Assembly (NCBI GenBank): GCA_946059285.1
Contig: CAMGMW010000048.1
Location: forward strand, 1 to 8,255
From: an uncultured Clostridia bacterium
Lineage (GTDB): Bacteria > Bacillota_A > Clostridia > Oscillospirales > Oscillospiraceae
DNA length: 8,255 nt
Direction: 5' to 3'
The position numbers were made by a program, and so were the translations under genes. The notes below the pieces were generated by a model. That model was not told where the DNA came from. It did no database searches and saw nothing but the letters and a program-made list of their open reading frames with translations. The stretch's first letter is position 1. Each line of letters starts with the position of its first letter. Shown piece after piece: positions 1 through 8,255 of the stretch.

Positions 1-1
1 G

Positions 2-58
2 ATATTTACACAGCAATTTGATACAATCTATTCGACAAACTTGAATTTGACGAGGTAA
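2..58 (+). CDS. possible C-terminal end of an upstream gene (partial)
   Basis: The frame starting at base 2 is open from the window edge to a TAA at 56-58 and encodes 18 residues ending in NLNLTR. The stop lies 4 bases before the ATG of the ADP-ribosyltransferase gene, a spacing typical of genes in one operon. The ribosome binding site of that gene (GAGG, 52-55) would then lie inside this coding end. A short open stretch at a window edge can arise by chance, and the piece is too small to assign to a family. The frame starting at base 3 is also open to a TGA at 42-44, so the choice of frame rests only on the operon-like spacing. Confidence 0.2.
   Translation: MFTQQFDTIYSTNLNLTR
31..49. repeat. 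left copy of an inverted repeat flanking the ADP-ribosyltransferase gene
   Basis: The 19 bases TTCGACAAACTTGAATTTG match the reverse complement of 718-736 at 17 of 19 positions. The copy is itself a degenerate palindrome around CAAA...TTTG. It lies just upstream of the ribosome binding site at 52-55, where a regulator could act on the gene. It could be an operator or a recombination site; nothing in the window decides this. Confidence 0.45.
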
Positions 59-62
59 AAAT

Positions 63-700
63 ATGACCGAAGCACAAAAGGAAACCCTACGATTTTATAC
101 AACGAACGACTATCTGTTGATAAATGGGCTTCTTTGGGGTGAAGACGAGAAACAATTGATGTATTTATCAAGCTTATCAATGACGATGGCAGAGCCGTGA
201 TGGCTGAAGCTATTGAACAAGGATTTGATGTGCGGTGGAATTGCAGCAAAGAAGAAGGCGAGAAACTATATCAAATCTATCAAAAGCGATTCCCTATCAT
301 CAATAATCAGAGCATAAAGAGTCAAATTCTTGAGCAAGCAAAGCTTGATATTTCCAATATGATGTCTTGTATGACACCACTTGCTTCTGAAATGGTGTTA
401 TACAGAAATATCAAGACCAAGTTTATGGATGATTTAGAGGAAGGAATGTCCCTTAACTATTTAGGCTTTTCTTCCTGTAGTTTGAGTCCTCATATTGCAG
501 AGAATGCAACATATGGCTCAAGCGGATGCACCTTGGTTGAGATAATTGCCCCTGCTGGAACACCTGCAATCCGACTTGATTTGCTACCTGATGTGCAAAA
601 CGAACCCGATGAAGTTATATTAGCACCCATTGAGTTTCTTGTAGACAAAATCGACAGAGAAAGTGGCAAGACCTATATGATTTGTAAATCGCCACTATAA
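63..700 (+). pseudogene. ADP-ribosyltransferase, toxin-fold family, frameshifted
   Basis: Enzymes of this family transfer ADP-ribose from NAD+ to a target; clostridial and phage members modify host or bacterial proteins. The first part (ATG 63, stop TGA 198-200) has GAGG 7 bases upstream and encodes ETLRFYTTNDYLLING, like the family's N-terminal YT..Y..IN signature. The rest lies in the -1 frame (open from 143 to the TAA at 698-700). It carries the expected order of motifs: LYRNI with the NAD-binding Arg (codon 404-406), FSSCSLSP as the S-T-S motif, and PDEVIL with the catalytic Glu (codon 611-613). Adding one A to the AAA run at 150-152 would give the continuous reading GEDEKTIDVFIKL and a protein of about 212 residues, normal for the family. 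No signal peptide is visible. As written the gene is broken, by a real deletion or a homopolymer read error. Translation from GTG 197 or ATG 200 would yield about 167 residues lacking the N-terminal part. The first position of the E/Q-x-E motif is Pro. The target is unknown. Confidence 0.7.
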
Positions 701-715
701 GTTAATGATGACATT

Positions 716-736
716 GACAAATTCCAATTTGTCGAA
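716..736. repeat. perfect palindrome and right copy of the flanking inverted repeat
   Basis: Bases 716-733 read GACAAATT-CC-AATTTGTC, two perfect 8-base arms around CC. Bases 718-736 match the reverse complement of 31-49 at 17 of 19 positions. The palindrome lies 15 bases after the ADP-ribosyltransferase stop and lacks a T tract, so it does not look like an intrinsic terminator. A dimeric DNA-binding protein would suit such a site. Confidence 0.5.
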
Positions 737-804
737 CAGAGCAGTCACACTACTTTTGCTTACTTTTCCTTGATTCTGCTCCGTTTGGTTACTCTTTCGC
801 AAAT

Positions 805-858
805 AAGGTTGATAATTTTGATACCATTGGTATTGAAACTATCAACCTTTTTCTTTTT
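805..858 (+). terminator. long hairpin with U-rich tail, likely intrinsic terminator
   Basis: Bases 805-849 fold into one nearly continuous hairpin. The outer stem is AAGGTTGATA with TATCAACCTT (10 bp). After one mismatch (815/839) come three A-T pairs and two G-T pairs, then the inner stem ATACC with GGTAT and a loop of three bases (826-828). It is followed by TTTTTCTTTTT (848-858), which supports termination of plus-strand transcription from the ADP-ribosyltransferase gene. The arms are much longer than an average terminator, and one arm contains ATAGTTTCA (minus strand, 834-842), a motif repeated farther right. It may therefore also serve a mobile-element function. Confidence 0.55.
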
Positions 859-884
859 ACAAAATGCTTGATATGCAAGGGTTT

Positions 885-900
885 TCTGCCCTTTGGCAGA
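885..900. repeat. short GC hairpin
   Basis: TCTGCC (885-890) and GGCAGA (895-900) form a perfect 6-bp stem with a CTTT loop. It has no T tract, so it is not a clear terminator. It stands between the long hairpin and the AGTTTCA array and adds to the density of structure in this non-coding stretch. Confidence 0.35.
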
Positions 901-974
901 TTAGGTTAGTTTCATTGTGGGTGTTCAGCGGTGTATTTTCATTGCTTTGGACACCTATTTTTGTTTATCTGACA

Positions 975-1016
975 TTCACGCTGAAACTATTCCTCGGAGA
1001 AAAGTTTCAGCGTGAA
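975..1016. repeat. perfect 14-bp inverted repeat
   Basis: TTCACGCTGAAACT (975-988) is the exact reverse complement of AGTTTCAGCGTGAA (1003-1016), with 14 bases between. The right arm is also the first unit of the 20-base direct repeat series. The bases 999-1015 recur at 1039-1055 with one change. The inverted plus direct arrangement argues for protein binding sites and against a simple terminator, and no T tract follows. Confidence 0.6.
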
Positions 1017-1333
1017 AGAAATAGTTTCATTGTCATAGGAAAAGTTTCACCGTGAGGAACTTGTTTGCTTCTGAACCTTTTTTCTATAGTAATATTCTCG
1101 CCCCTTTCAGCGAAGTTCATCTCGGTGTGCATTCACTGAACGATTTAATCCTGAGTTAGGCAGTTTGTTACATGCTTTTTATCCGATCTTCAGCTACATT
1201 AAATGAGCAAATCCCATAAAAAAGAAACAATGGCTTCAACTCGTTGCTGGGTCAAAAAGGAAAATACTATGAACTGTATATGACGCAATATGCCGGATTT
1301 GCAACATAAGGTTTTACGGCAGAAGCACAGGAG

Positions 1334-1365
1334 AAGGGCGCCGGTATTTGCATATCAGCGCCCTT
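1334..1365. terminator. hairpin downstream of ligA, possible operon terminator
   Basis: AAGGGCGC (1334-1341) pairs perfectly with GCGCCCTT (1358-1365), leaving a 16-base loop. It lies about 80 bases beyond the ligA stop codon, where the pcrA-yunB-ligA transcript should end. The T-rich tail is better on the plus strand (TTGTTT) than on the minus strand (CTCCTGTGCTTC), so as a classic intrinsic terminator it fits minus-strand transcription poorly. It may work in both directions or end the operon in another way. Confidence 0.4.
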
Positions 1366-1442
1366 TGTTTCTGCCCGTATTTGATTTTGCGGCTTTTCGA
1401 CCGTGTCTGTCCCTTTTGGCCGAATTATTGCGTCCGCTGTAT

Positions 1443-4045
<2,603 letters not shown>

Positions 4046-4086
4046 AAGAAACCACCTCATGGATGGTTATGCTTATGCTGCTGCCT

Positions 4087-6462
4087 TTATGCCTGCTTCT
4101 TCATGCGCGAGGCGGCGGCGCATGCCATCAGGCGCTTGGTGCCGACCTGATCGAAGGCAATTTCCAGCATGGCGTCATTCCCCATGCGTAAGACAGACAG
4201 GACCATGCCTCTGCCGAACACGTCATGAAGCACCATATCGCCTTTTTTGAATTCCGGCAGGGTGGTCTTTGGCTTCACCCGAGTCACAAACGAATCTGTC
4301 TGTGGGCACGGCGTTCTCTGCTTCGTCTCAAAGCTATCATAGCCGCCCATCGGCTTTGGCTGAGCCGCTTTTTTACCGGTAATCAGCTCCGGCGGGATCT
4401 CCTCAACAAAGCGGGACGGTCGGTTGACTGTCGTGTGGCCGTAAAGCATCCGCTGTCTGGCGCAGGTGATGGTAAGCCGTTTTTTCGCTCGGGTGATCGC
4501 CACATAACACAGACGGCGTTCCTCCTCCATCTCCTCCGGATCACCGATGGAACGCATTCCGGGAAAAAGACCTTCCTCCGCACCGACAATGTAGACGTTC
4601 TCAAATTCCAGTCCCTTGGCCGAGTGCATCGTCATCATCACGACGGCATCCGCTTCCCTGTCGTATTGCTCAATATCGGTATATAGTGCGATCTCCTCCA
4701 AAAATCCGCGCAAAGACGGTTCCTCCGTGCTGTCCATATAGCTGATGATTGAGGATTTCAGTTCTCGGACGTTTTCCAGCCGCGTTCTATTCTCCAGATC
4801 ATCCTTCTCCTCCAGCATGGCAACATACCCGCTGCGGATCAGAAGCTCTTCATAGAAATCCGGTAATGGCAATGTCTGCGCAAGCTCCGCGCATTCCTCG
4901 ATGAGGACTGTAAAATTCATGAGTCGCTGTGCAGCGCGTTCCAGTGCGGGATAGGAATACGGATCGCTGATCACGGAGTACAGCGGTTTTCCTGAGGCGG
5001 CACACAGTCGCTCCATTGCTTCAACCGTCTTTGCCCCGATGCCACGCGGCGGCTGGTTGATGATCCGCTTGAGCCGCAGATCGTCATCCCGATTACTGAT
5101 GACCCACAAATACGCCAGCATATCCTTCACTTCGGCACGGTCAAAAAAGCGGGTGCCGCCAATGATGCGGTACGGGATACCGCTGCGCTTGAAGGCATAT
5201 TCCATTGCGTTGGACTGTGCGTTTGTACGGTACAAAATAGCATGGTCTTTATAGTTATGACCGTGAGATTCCGACAGAATCGTATTTGCTACGAAGCTTG
5301 CTTCCTCCGATTCATTGAATGCTTCGTAAAACAGAATGCGATCGCCGGTACCGTTGTTTGTCCACAGCTGCTTCCCTTTCCTGCCTCGGTTATTGGCAAT
5401 AACGGCGTTGGCGGCATCCAGAATGGACTGCGTGGAACGGTAATTCTGCTCCAGACGAATCACCTTTGAACCGCGGTACTGTTTTTCAAAGTCCAGAATA
5501 TTCTGAATCGTCGCGCCCCGAAAACGATAGATGCTCTGGTCATCGTCTCCTACCACGCAGATATTTTCGTAACGCCCCGCCAGTAGAGAAGCCAGCAGAT
5601 ACTGCAGATGATTGGTATCCTGATACTCGTCGATCAGCACATAGCGGAATTTTCTCTGATAGTATTCCCGGACATCCTCATATTCCTGCAAAATCCGAAC
5701 GGTCAGAAGGATGATGTCATCGAAATCAACGGCGTTGGAGGCTTTCAGGCGCTTCTGGTACTCATCATACAGCTCCGCGATCCGCTTCAGCCGGTAGTCA
5801 TCTCCGGCATCCATCGCAAACTCACGCGGCATACGGAGCTTGTCTTTCGCCTTTGAAATAATCCCGAGCACCGAGCGGGGCGGAAAGGTCTTTTCGTCCA
5901 GATTTCGGTCACGCAGGATTTCCTTGATCACCCGTTCGGAGTCGGAGGTGTCATAAATGGTGAAGCTGCGCTCGTAACCGATCCGTTCGATTTCCTTGCG
6001 AAGGATACGGCAGCAGGCGGAATGGAACGTCATCGCCCAAACATCGTTTGCCTCCGGACCAAGCAGCGCCGCAAGCCGCTCCTTCAGTTCGTTTGCCGCC
6101 TTGTTGGTAAAAGTAATGGCAAGGATGGACCACGGTGCCGCCGGATGCAACGCAGAAAGCTCGCAAGCTCGTTCTTTCCCCTCCGGCGTCGGCTGCTCCG
6201 CCTCGGATTCCAAAAAAATAACATCCTCCTCCGTGAGCTGCGGCGGCAATTCCTCGGAAGAAGCGGCGCAACCAAAACGGATCAGATTTGCGATACGGTG
6301 GATCAAGACCGTCGTCTTGCCGCTGCCGGCGCCCGCCAGCAGCAGCAGCGGACCTTCCGTGGTCAAAACTGCCTGAAGCTGCCGCGGATTCATATGGGAA
6401 AACTGCTTGGTTATGTATGCTCTTCGCGCTGCAAGAAAGCGCTGTTCAAAATTCTTTGTCAT
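4087..6462 (-). CDS. pcrA: ATP-dependent DNA helicase PcrA (UvrD family)
   Basis: PcrA is the essential Gram-positive superfamily 1A helicase; it unwinds DNA 3' to 5' in nucleotide excision repair, rolling-circle replication, RecA removal and clearing stalled RNA polymerase. The 791-residue protein has every helicase motif: Q-motif region NPRQLQAV (25-32), Walker A GAGSGKT (44-50), Ia ITFTNKAA (116-123), II IDEYQDTN (277-284), III VVGDDDQSIYRFRGA (303-317), IV RLEQNYRS (336-343), V TMHSAKGLEF (611-620) and VI CYVAITRAKKRL (652-663). The C-terminal Tudor-like part (FKKGDMVLHDVFGRGMV, 738-754) is the region that contacts RNA polymerase in the family. Residues about 64-109 form an acidic insert between motifs I and Ia, absent from Bacillus PcrA but, as I recall, common in clostridial forms. 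The start has AGGAG 6 bases upstream. It is the first gene of the operon, followed by yunB and ligA. Confidence 0.97.
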   Translation of the reverse strand: MTKNFEQRFLAARRAYITKQFSHMNPRQLQAVLTTEGPLLLLAGAGSGKTTVLIHRIANLIRFGCAASSEELPPQLTEEDVIFLESEAEQPTPEGKERACELSALHPAAPWSILAITFTNKAANELKERLAALLGPEANDVWAMTFHSACCRILRKEIERIGYERSFTIYDTSDSERVIKEILRDRNLDEKTFPPRSVLGIISKAKDKLRMPREFAMDAGDDYRLKRIAELYDEYQKRLKASNAVDFDDIILLTVRILQEYEDVREYYQRKFRYVLIDEYQDTNHLQYLLASLLAGRYENICVVGDDDQSIYRFRGATIQNILDFEKQYRGSKVIRLEQNYRSTQSILDAANAVIANNRGRKGKQLWTNNGTGDRILFYEAFNESEEASFVANTILSESHGHNYKDHAILYRTNAQSNAMEYAFKRSGIPYRIIGGTRFFDRAEVKDMLAYLWVISNRDDDLRLKRIINQPPRGIGAKTVEAMERLCAASGKPLYSVISDPYSYPALERAAQRLMNFTVLIEECAELAQTLPLPDFYEELLIRSGYVAMLEEKDDLENRTRLENVRELKSSIISYMDSTEEPSLRGFLEEIALYTDIEQYDREADAVVMMTMHSAKGLEFENVYIVGAEEGLFPGMRSIGDPEEMEEERRLCYVAITRAKKRLTITCARQRMLYGHTTVNRPSRFVEEIPPELITGKKAAQPKPMGGYDSFETKQRTPCPQTDSFVTRVKPKTTLPEFKKGDMVLHDVFGRGMVLSVLRMGNDAMLEIAFDQVGTKRLMACAAASRMKKQA

Positions 6463-6494
6463 AGCTGCTCCTGATTTTGATTTGATCTTGTTTT

Positions 6495-6523
6495 ATTCTA
6501 GTACATTTTCCCGCAGAAATAAA
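6495..6523 (-). promoter_or_regulatory. candidate promoter of the pcrA-yunB-ligA operon
   Basis: On the minus strand TAGAAT (6500-6495) is a good -10 box, 33 bases upstream of the pcrA ATG. With a 17-base spacer, the -35 position is TTTATT (6523-6518), a weak match. An inverted repeat, CGCAGA (6512-6517) with TCTGCG (6539-6544), straddles the -35 position and could be an operator. The boxes are read by eye only. Confidence 0.4.
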
Positions 6524-6605
6524 GAGTCTGTTTCCCGATCTGCGAAAAAACTTTCGAAACCCGGAACATCATCTTCAAATGTGTATTTATTTTTTTGACA
6601 GGTTC

Positions 6606-6614
6606 TGTTATAAT
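6606..6614 (+). promoter_or_regulatory. extended -10 promoter of the acyl-CoA synthetase gene
   Basis: TGTTATAAT (6606-6614) is a consensus extended -10 element, 31 bases before the ATG at 6646; the start of transcription would be near 6621. A perfect TTGACA lies at 6595-6600, but only 8 bases upstream of the -10, too close to act with it. The sequence at the proper -35 distance is TTTATT (6586-6591). The extended TG motif could make up for the weak -35. AAGGAG (6633-6638), 7 bases before the ATG, is a strong ribosome binding site. Confidence 0.55.
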
Positions 6615-6645
6615 AGTCTGGTATTTCGTTTGAAGGAGCAAATAT

Positions 6646-8255
6646 ATGTCACTCTCCGCCTCCGCGCCCTGGCGCAAATACTACGGCAGTATGCCACATA
6701 CCATCGATTATCCCCGCCTGACCATGTATCAGTTGGTGGCGCAAGCTGCCAGAGCACATCCGGATTTGTGTGCCTACGAATTTATGAACCGGAAAACCGA
6801 TTTCCGAACGTTCCTGCGCCGTGTCGACCGTGCCGCAGGCGCGCTGTATGCGCTCGGCATTCGCAAGGGAGACCGTGTCACGATCTGTATGCCCAATACG
6901 CCGCAGGCGGTTGATTGTTTTTATGCGTTAAATCGGATTGGCGCGGTGTCCAATATGATCCACCCACTGTCCGCAGTGGAGGAAATCACCTTTTACCTTA
7001 ACCTGTCCGACAGCAAGGCCATCCTGACGCTCGATCGCTTCTATGGCAAGGTAAAAGCGGCTATGCAGGGCGCAAAGCGGCAGCCGCTGCTGCTGATCGC
7101 TCGAATTCAGGATGAGCTGAGTTTGCCGCTGCGCATCGGCTACGCACTGACGGAAGGCAGGAAAATACCAGCGCTTCCTAAGGATGGCAGCTTCCTTCTC
7201 TGGAAGGACGCACTGGAGAAGACGGCGCCGCAATTACCGCCGGACAAAACAGCATACGATGCCTGCGCAAGCATCCTCTATTCCGGCGGTACGACGGGAA
7301 CCACAAAGGGCATTTGCCTTTCCAGTTATAATTTCAATGCACTGGCACTGCAGACCATCGCTGCCAGTGGCTACGATTCCCTCGCCGGGTATTCCATGCT
7401 TTCGGTCATGCCGATTTTTCACGGTTTCGGTCTGGGCATCGGCATCCACACTGCTTTGGTCGGCGGCGGAAAATGTATCCTCGTCCCCAATTTTAACATA
7501 AAGATCTATGCTGATTTGCTGCGGAAAAAGCACCCGAATTTTATTCCCGGTGTACCGACGCTGTTCGAAGCGCTCCTGCGGACAGAAGGATTGGAAAAGC
7601 TGGATATGTCCTTTCTGATGGGTGTGTTCTCCGGCGGTGATTCCCTTTCGGTTGAACTGAAGCGCAAGGTGGATGCGTTTTTGACCGCGCATCATGCGAA
7701 GGTGCAAATCCGGGAAGGCTACGGCACAACAGAGTGTGTCACGGCAAGCTGTCTGACGCCGAAGGACTACGCCCGCGAAGGTTCTATCGGCATTCCCTTC
7801 CCGGACACCTTCTACAAGATCGTTGCCAAAGACACCATCGAAGAAGTCGCAGCCGGTGAGCAGGGAGAAATCTGCATTTCCGGTCCGTCCGTAATGCTGG
7901 GATATCTGGATAACCCGGAGGAAACCGCGCAGGCCCTGCGCCGCCACGCAGACGGACGAATCTGGCTGCATACCGGAGACTTAGGTATGATGGACGCGGA
8001 TGGCTTTGTCTACTTTAAGCAGCGTATCAAGCGTGTGATCATCACTTCCGGCTATAATGTCTACCCCAGCCAGTTGGAAAATATCATTGACGGGCACGAA
8101 AAAGTGCTTCTTTCCTGCGTCATTGGAGTAAAGGATGCCTACAAAATACAGCGCGTAAAAGCATTCGTGGTGCTCCGCCCCGGTGTGGAGCCGTCAGAAG
8201 CGGTAAAGCAGGAATTGCTCGAGTACTGCCAACAAAGAATCGCAAAATACGCCAT
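6646..8255 (+). CDS. AMP-binding acyl-CoA synthetase (ANL superfamily), cut by window edge
   Basis: These enzymes activate a carboxylic acid as acyl-AMP and then usually load it onto coenzyme A in the cytosol. The 536 residues present cover nearly the whole family fold. Visible motifs: the phosphate-binding loop YSGGTTGTTKG (212-222), MPIFHGFG (255-262) at the substrate pocket, YGTTE (359-363) for ATP/Mg2+, HTGDLG (442-447) with the ribose-binding Asp445, and the hinge region QRIKRVIITSGYNVYPSQLE (459-478). The frame is still open at IAKYA; the C-terminal catalytic Lys normally follows within a few tens of residues and lies outside the window. The loop differs from the textbook TSGTTGxPKG by Thr in place of Pro, and the hinge lacks the usual GR-K-D pattern; both look tolerable. 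The strong AAGGAG site fixes the start. It is transcribed divergently from pcrA. Long-chain fatty acids are a likely but unproven substrate; other aryl or alkyl acids are possible. Confidence 0.9.
   Translation, partial: MSLSASAPWRKYYGSMPHTIDYPRLTMYQLVAQAARAHPDLCAYEFMNRKTDFRTFLRRVDRAAGALYALGIRKGDRVTICMPNTPQAVDCFYALNRIGAVSNMIHPLSAVEEITFYLNLSDSKAILTLDRFYGKVKAAMQGAKRQPLLLIARIQDELSLPLRIGYALTEGRKIPALPKDGSFLLWKDALEKTAPQLPPDKTAYDACASILYSGGTTGTTKGICLSSYNFNALALQTIAASGYDSLAGYSMLSVMPIFHGFGLGIGIHTALVGGGKCILVPNFNIKIYADLLRKKHPNFIPGVPTLFEALLRTEGLEKLDMSFLMGVFSGGDSLSVELKRKVDAFLTAHHAKVQIREGYGTTECVTASCLTPKDYAREGSIGIPFPDTFYKIVAKDTIEEVAAGEQGEICISGPSVMLGYLDNPEETAQALRRHADGRIWLHTGDLGMMDADGFVYFKQRIKRVIITSGYNVYPSQLENIIDGHEKVLLSCVIGVKDAYKIQRVKAFVVLRPGVEPSEAVKQELLEYCQQRIAKYA

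Larger units (their letters stand above)
834..1054. repeat. array of AGTTTCA sites, part of it with an exact 20-base period
   Basis: The heptamer AGTTTCA occurs six times: plus strand at 908-914, 1003-1009, 1023-1029 and 1043-1049, and minus strand at 834-840 and 982-988. Three copies extend to ATAGTTTCA (minus 834-842, minus 982-990, plus 1021-1029). The last three plus-strand copies start exactly 20 bases apart and extend to 12-mers AGTTTCAGCGTG, AGTTTCATTGTC and AGTTTCACCGTG, separated by A-rich 8-base spacers. A period near two helix turns places the sites on one DNA face, as for cooperative protein binding. Replication iterons, integrase arm-type sites and operator arrays all look like this; which applies here is not shown. 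Confidence 0.6.
701..1442. other. AT-rich non-coding stretch between the ADP-ribosyltransferase gene and ligA
   Basis: No convincing gene is visible here on either strand. From left to right it holds a perfect short palindrome (716-733), a 45-base hairpin with a U-rich tail (805-858), a small GC hairpin (885-900), an AGTTTCA site array with a 14-bp inverted repeat (834-1054), and a terminator-like hairpin near the ligA end (1334-1365). From 1055 to 1333 I see no structure beyond a weak promoter-like pair, TTGTTT (1061-1066) and TATAGT (1085-1090), 18 bases apart, pointing toward ligA with no gene behind it. Base composition changes from AT-rich to GC-rich somewhere between about 1250 and 1340, probably the junction between accessory and core DNA. 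Confidence 0.6.

Noticed and set aside
63..200. Programmed -1 ribosomal frameshift joining the two parts of the ADP-ribosyltransferase gene
   Set aside because: No X-XXY-YYZ slippery heptamer is present at the overlap and the A run has only three bases. A one-base loss is simpler.
28..249. Minus-strand open frame of 73 codons over the start of the ADP-ribosyltransferase gene
   Set aside because: It is antisense to a region with a recognisable protein on the other strand and shows no family features.
864..1055. Open frame of 63 codons on the plus strand with hydrophobic residues
   Set aside because: It has no ribosome binding site and runs through the AGTTTCA repeats and the 14-bp inverted repeat. 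The DNA pattern explains the region better than a protein does.
908..1055. CRISPR array
   Set aside because: The repeat units are 12 bases with 8-base similar A-rich spacers, far too short, some copies are inverted, and no cas gene is present.
1230..1283. Mini open frame beginning MASTRCWVKK
   Set aside because: Only 17 codons, with no ribosome binding site and no recognisable family.
6564..6576. LexA (SOS) box upstream of pcrA, suggested by GGAACATC
   Set aside because: Only one half-site is visible; the paired GTTC half at the right spacing is missing.
7234..7971. Minus-strand open frame of 245 codons
   Set aside because: It lies fully opposite the conserved acyl-CoA synthetase gene and shows no domain I recognise; it follows from GC-rich third positions.

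Overview
The window joins two kinds of DNA. From about 1445 rightwards it is GC-richer, compact chromosomal sequence with housekeeping genes of a spore-forming Firmicute. The clostridial form of PcrA, a YunB-family sporulation protein, Shine-Dalgarno sites of the GGAGG type and the protein styles suggest a gut-type member of the class Clostridia (perhaps Oscillospirales); this placement is inferred from the sequence alone. From 1 to roughly 1290 the DNA is clearly AT-richer, with AT-rich codon use, a toxin-like gene and a repeat-dense non-coding stretch. It reads as accessory DNA, probably the end or remnant of a mobile element.

Left region (1-1442): a small ADP-ribosyltransferase gene of the toxin fold (63-700) is split by a frameshift that adding one A to the A run at 150-152 would repair. 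An 18-codon open stretch that could end an upstream gene stops 4 bases before it. Near-palindromic inverted repeats sit on either side (31-49 and 718-736). A long hairpin with a U-rich tail (805-858) follows. Then comes an array of AGTTTCA-type sites (834-1054), including three copies at an exact 20-base period and a perfect 14-bp inverted repeat. From 1055 to about 1330 I see no gene.

Middle region (1443-6462, minus strand): a three-gene operon read leftwards, pcrA - yunB - ligA. PcrA is a UvrD-family DNA repair helicase and LigA is the NAD+-dependent DNA ligase. The pcrA-ligA pairing is the classic Firmicute arrangement, but here a sporulation gene sits between them, and yunB and ligA overlap by ATGA. 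A hairpin at 1334-1365 may end the operon.

Right region (6463-8255): a divergent promoter region separates pcrA from an AMP-binding acyl-CoA synthetase-like gene on the plus strand. That gene runs off the window shortly before its expected C-terminal catalytic lysine.

The most unusual signal is the AGTTTCA site array with its hairpins beside the broken ADP-ribosyltransferase gene. It resembles the multi-site binding regions found at integrase-dependent element ends or at iteron-type control regions, but no recombinase or replication gene lies inside the window to settle which.
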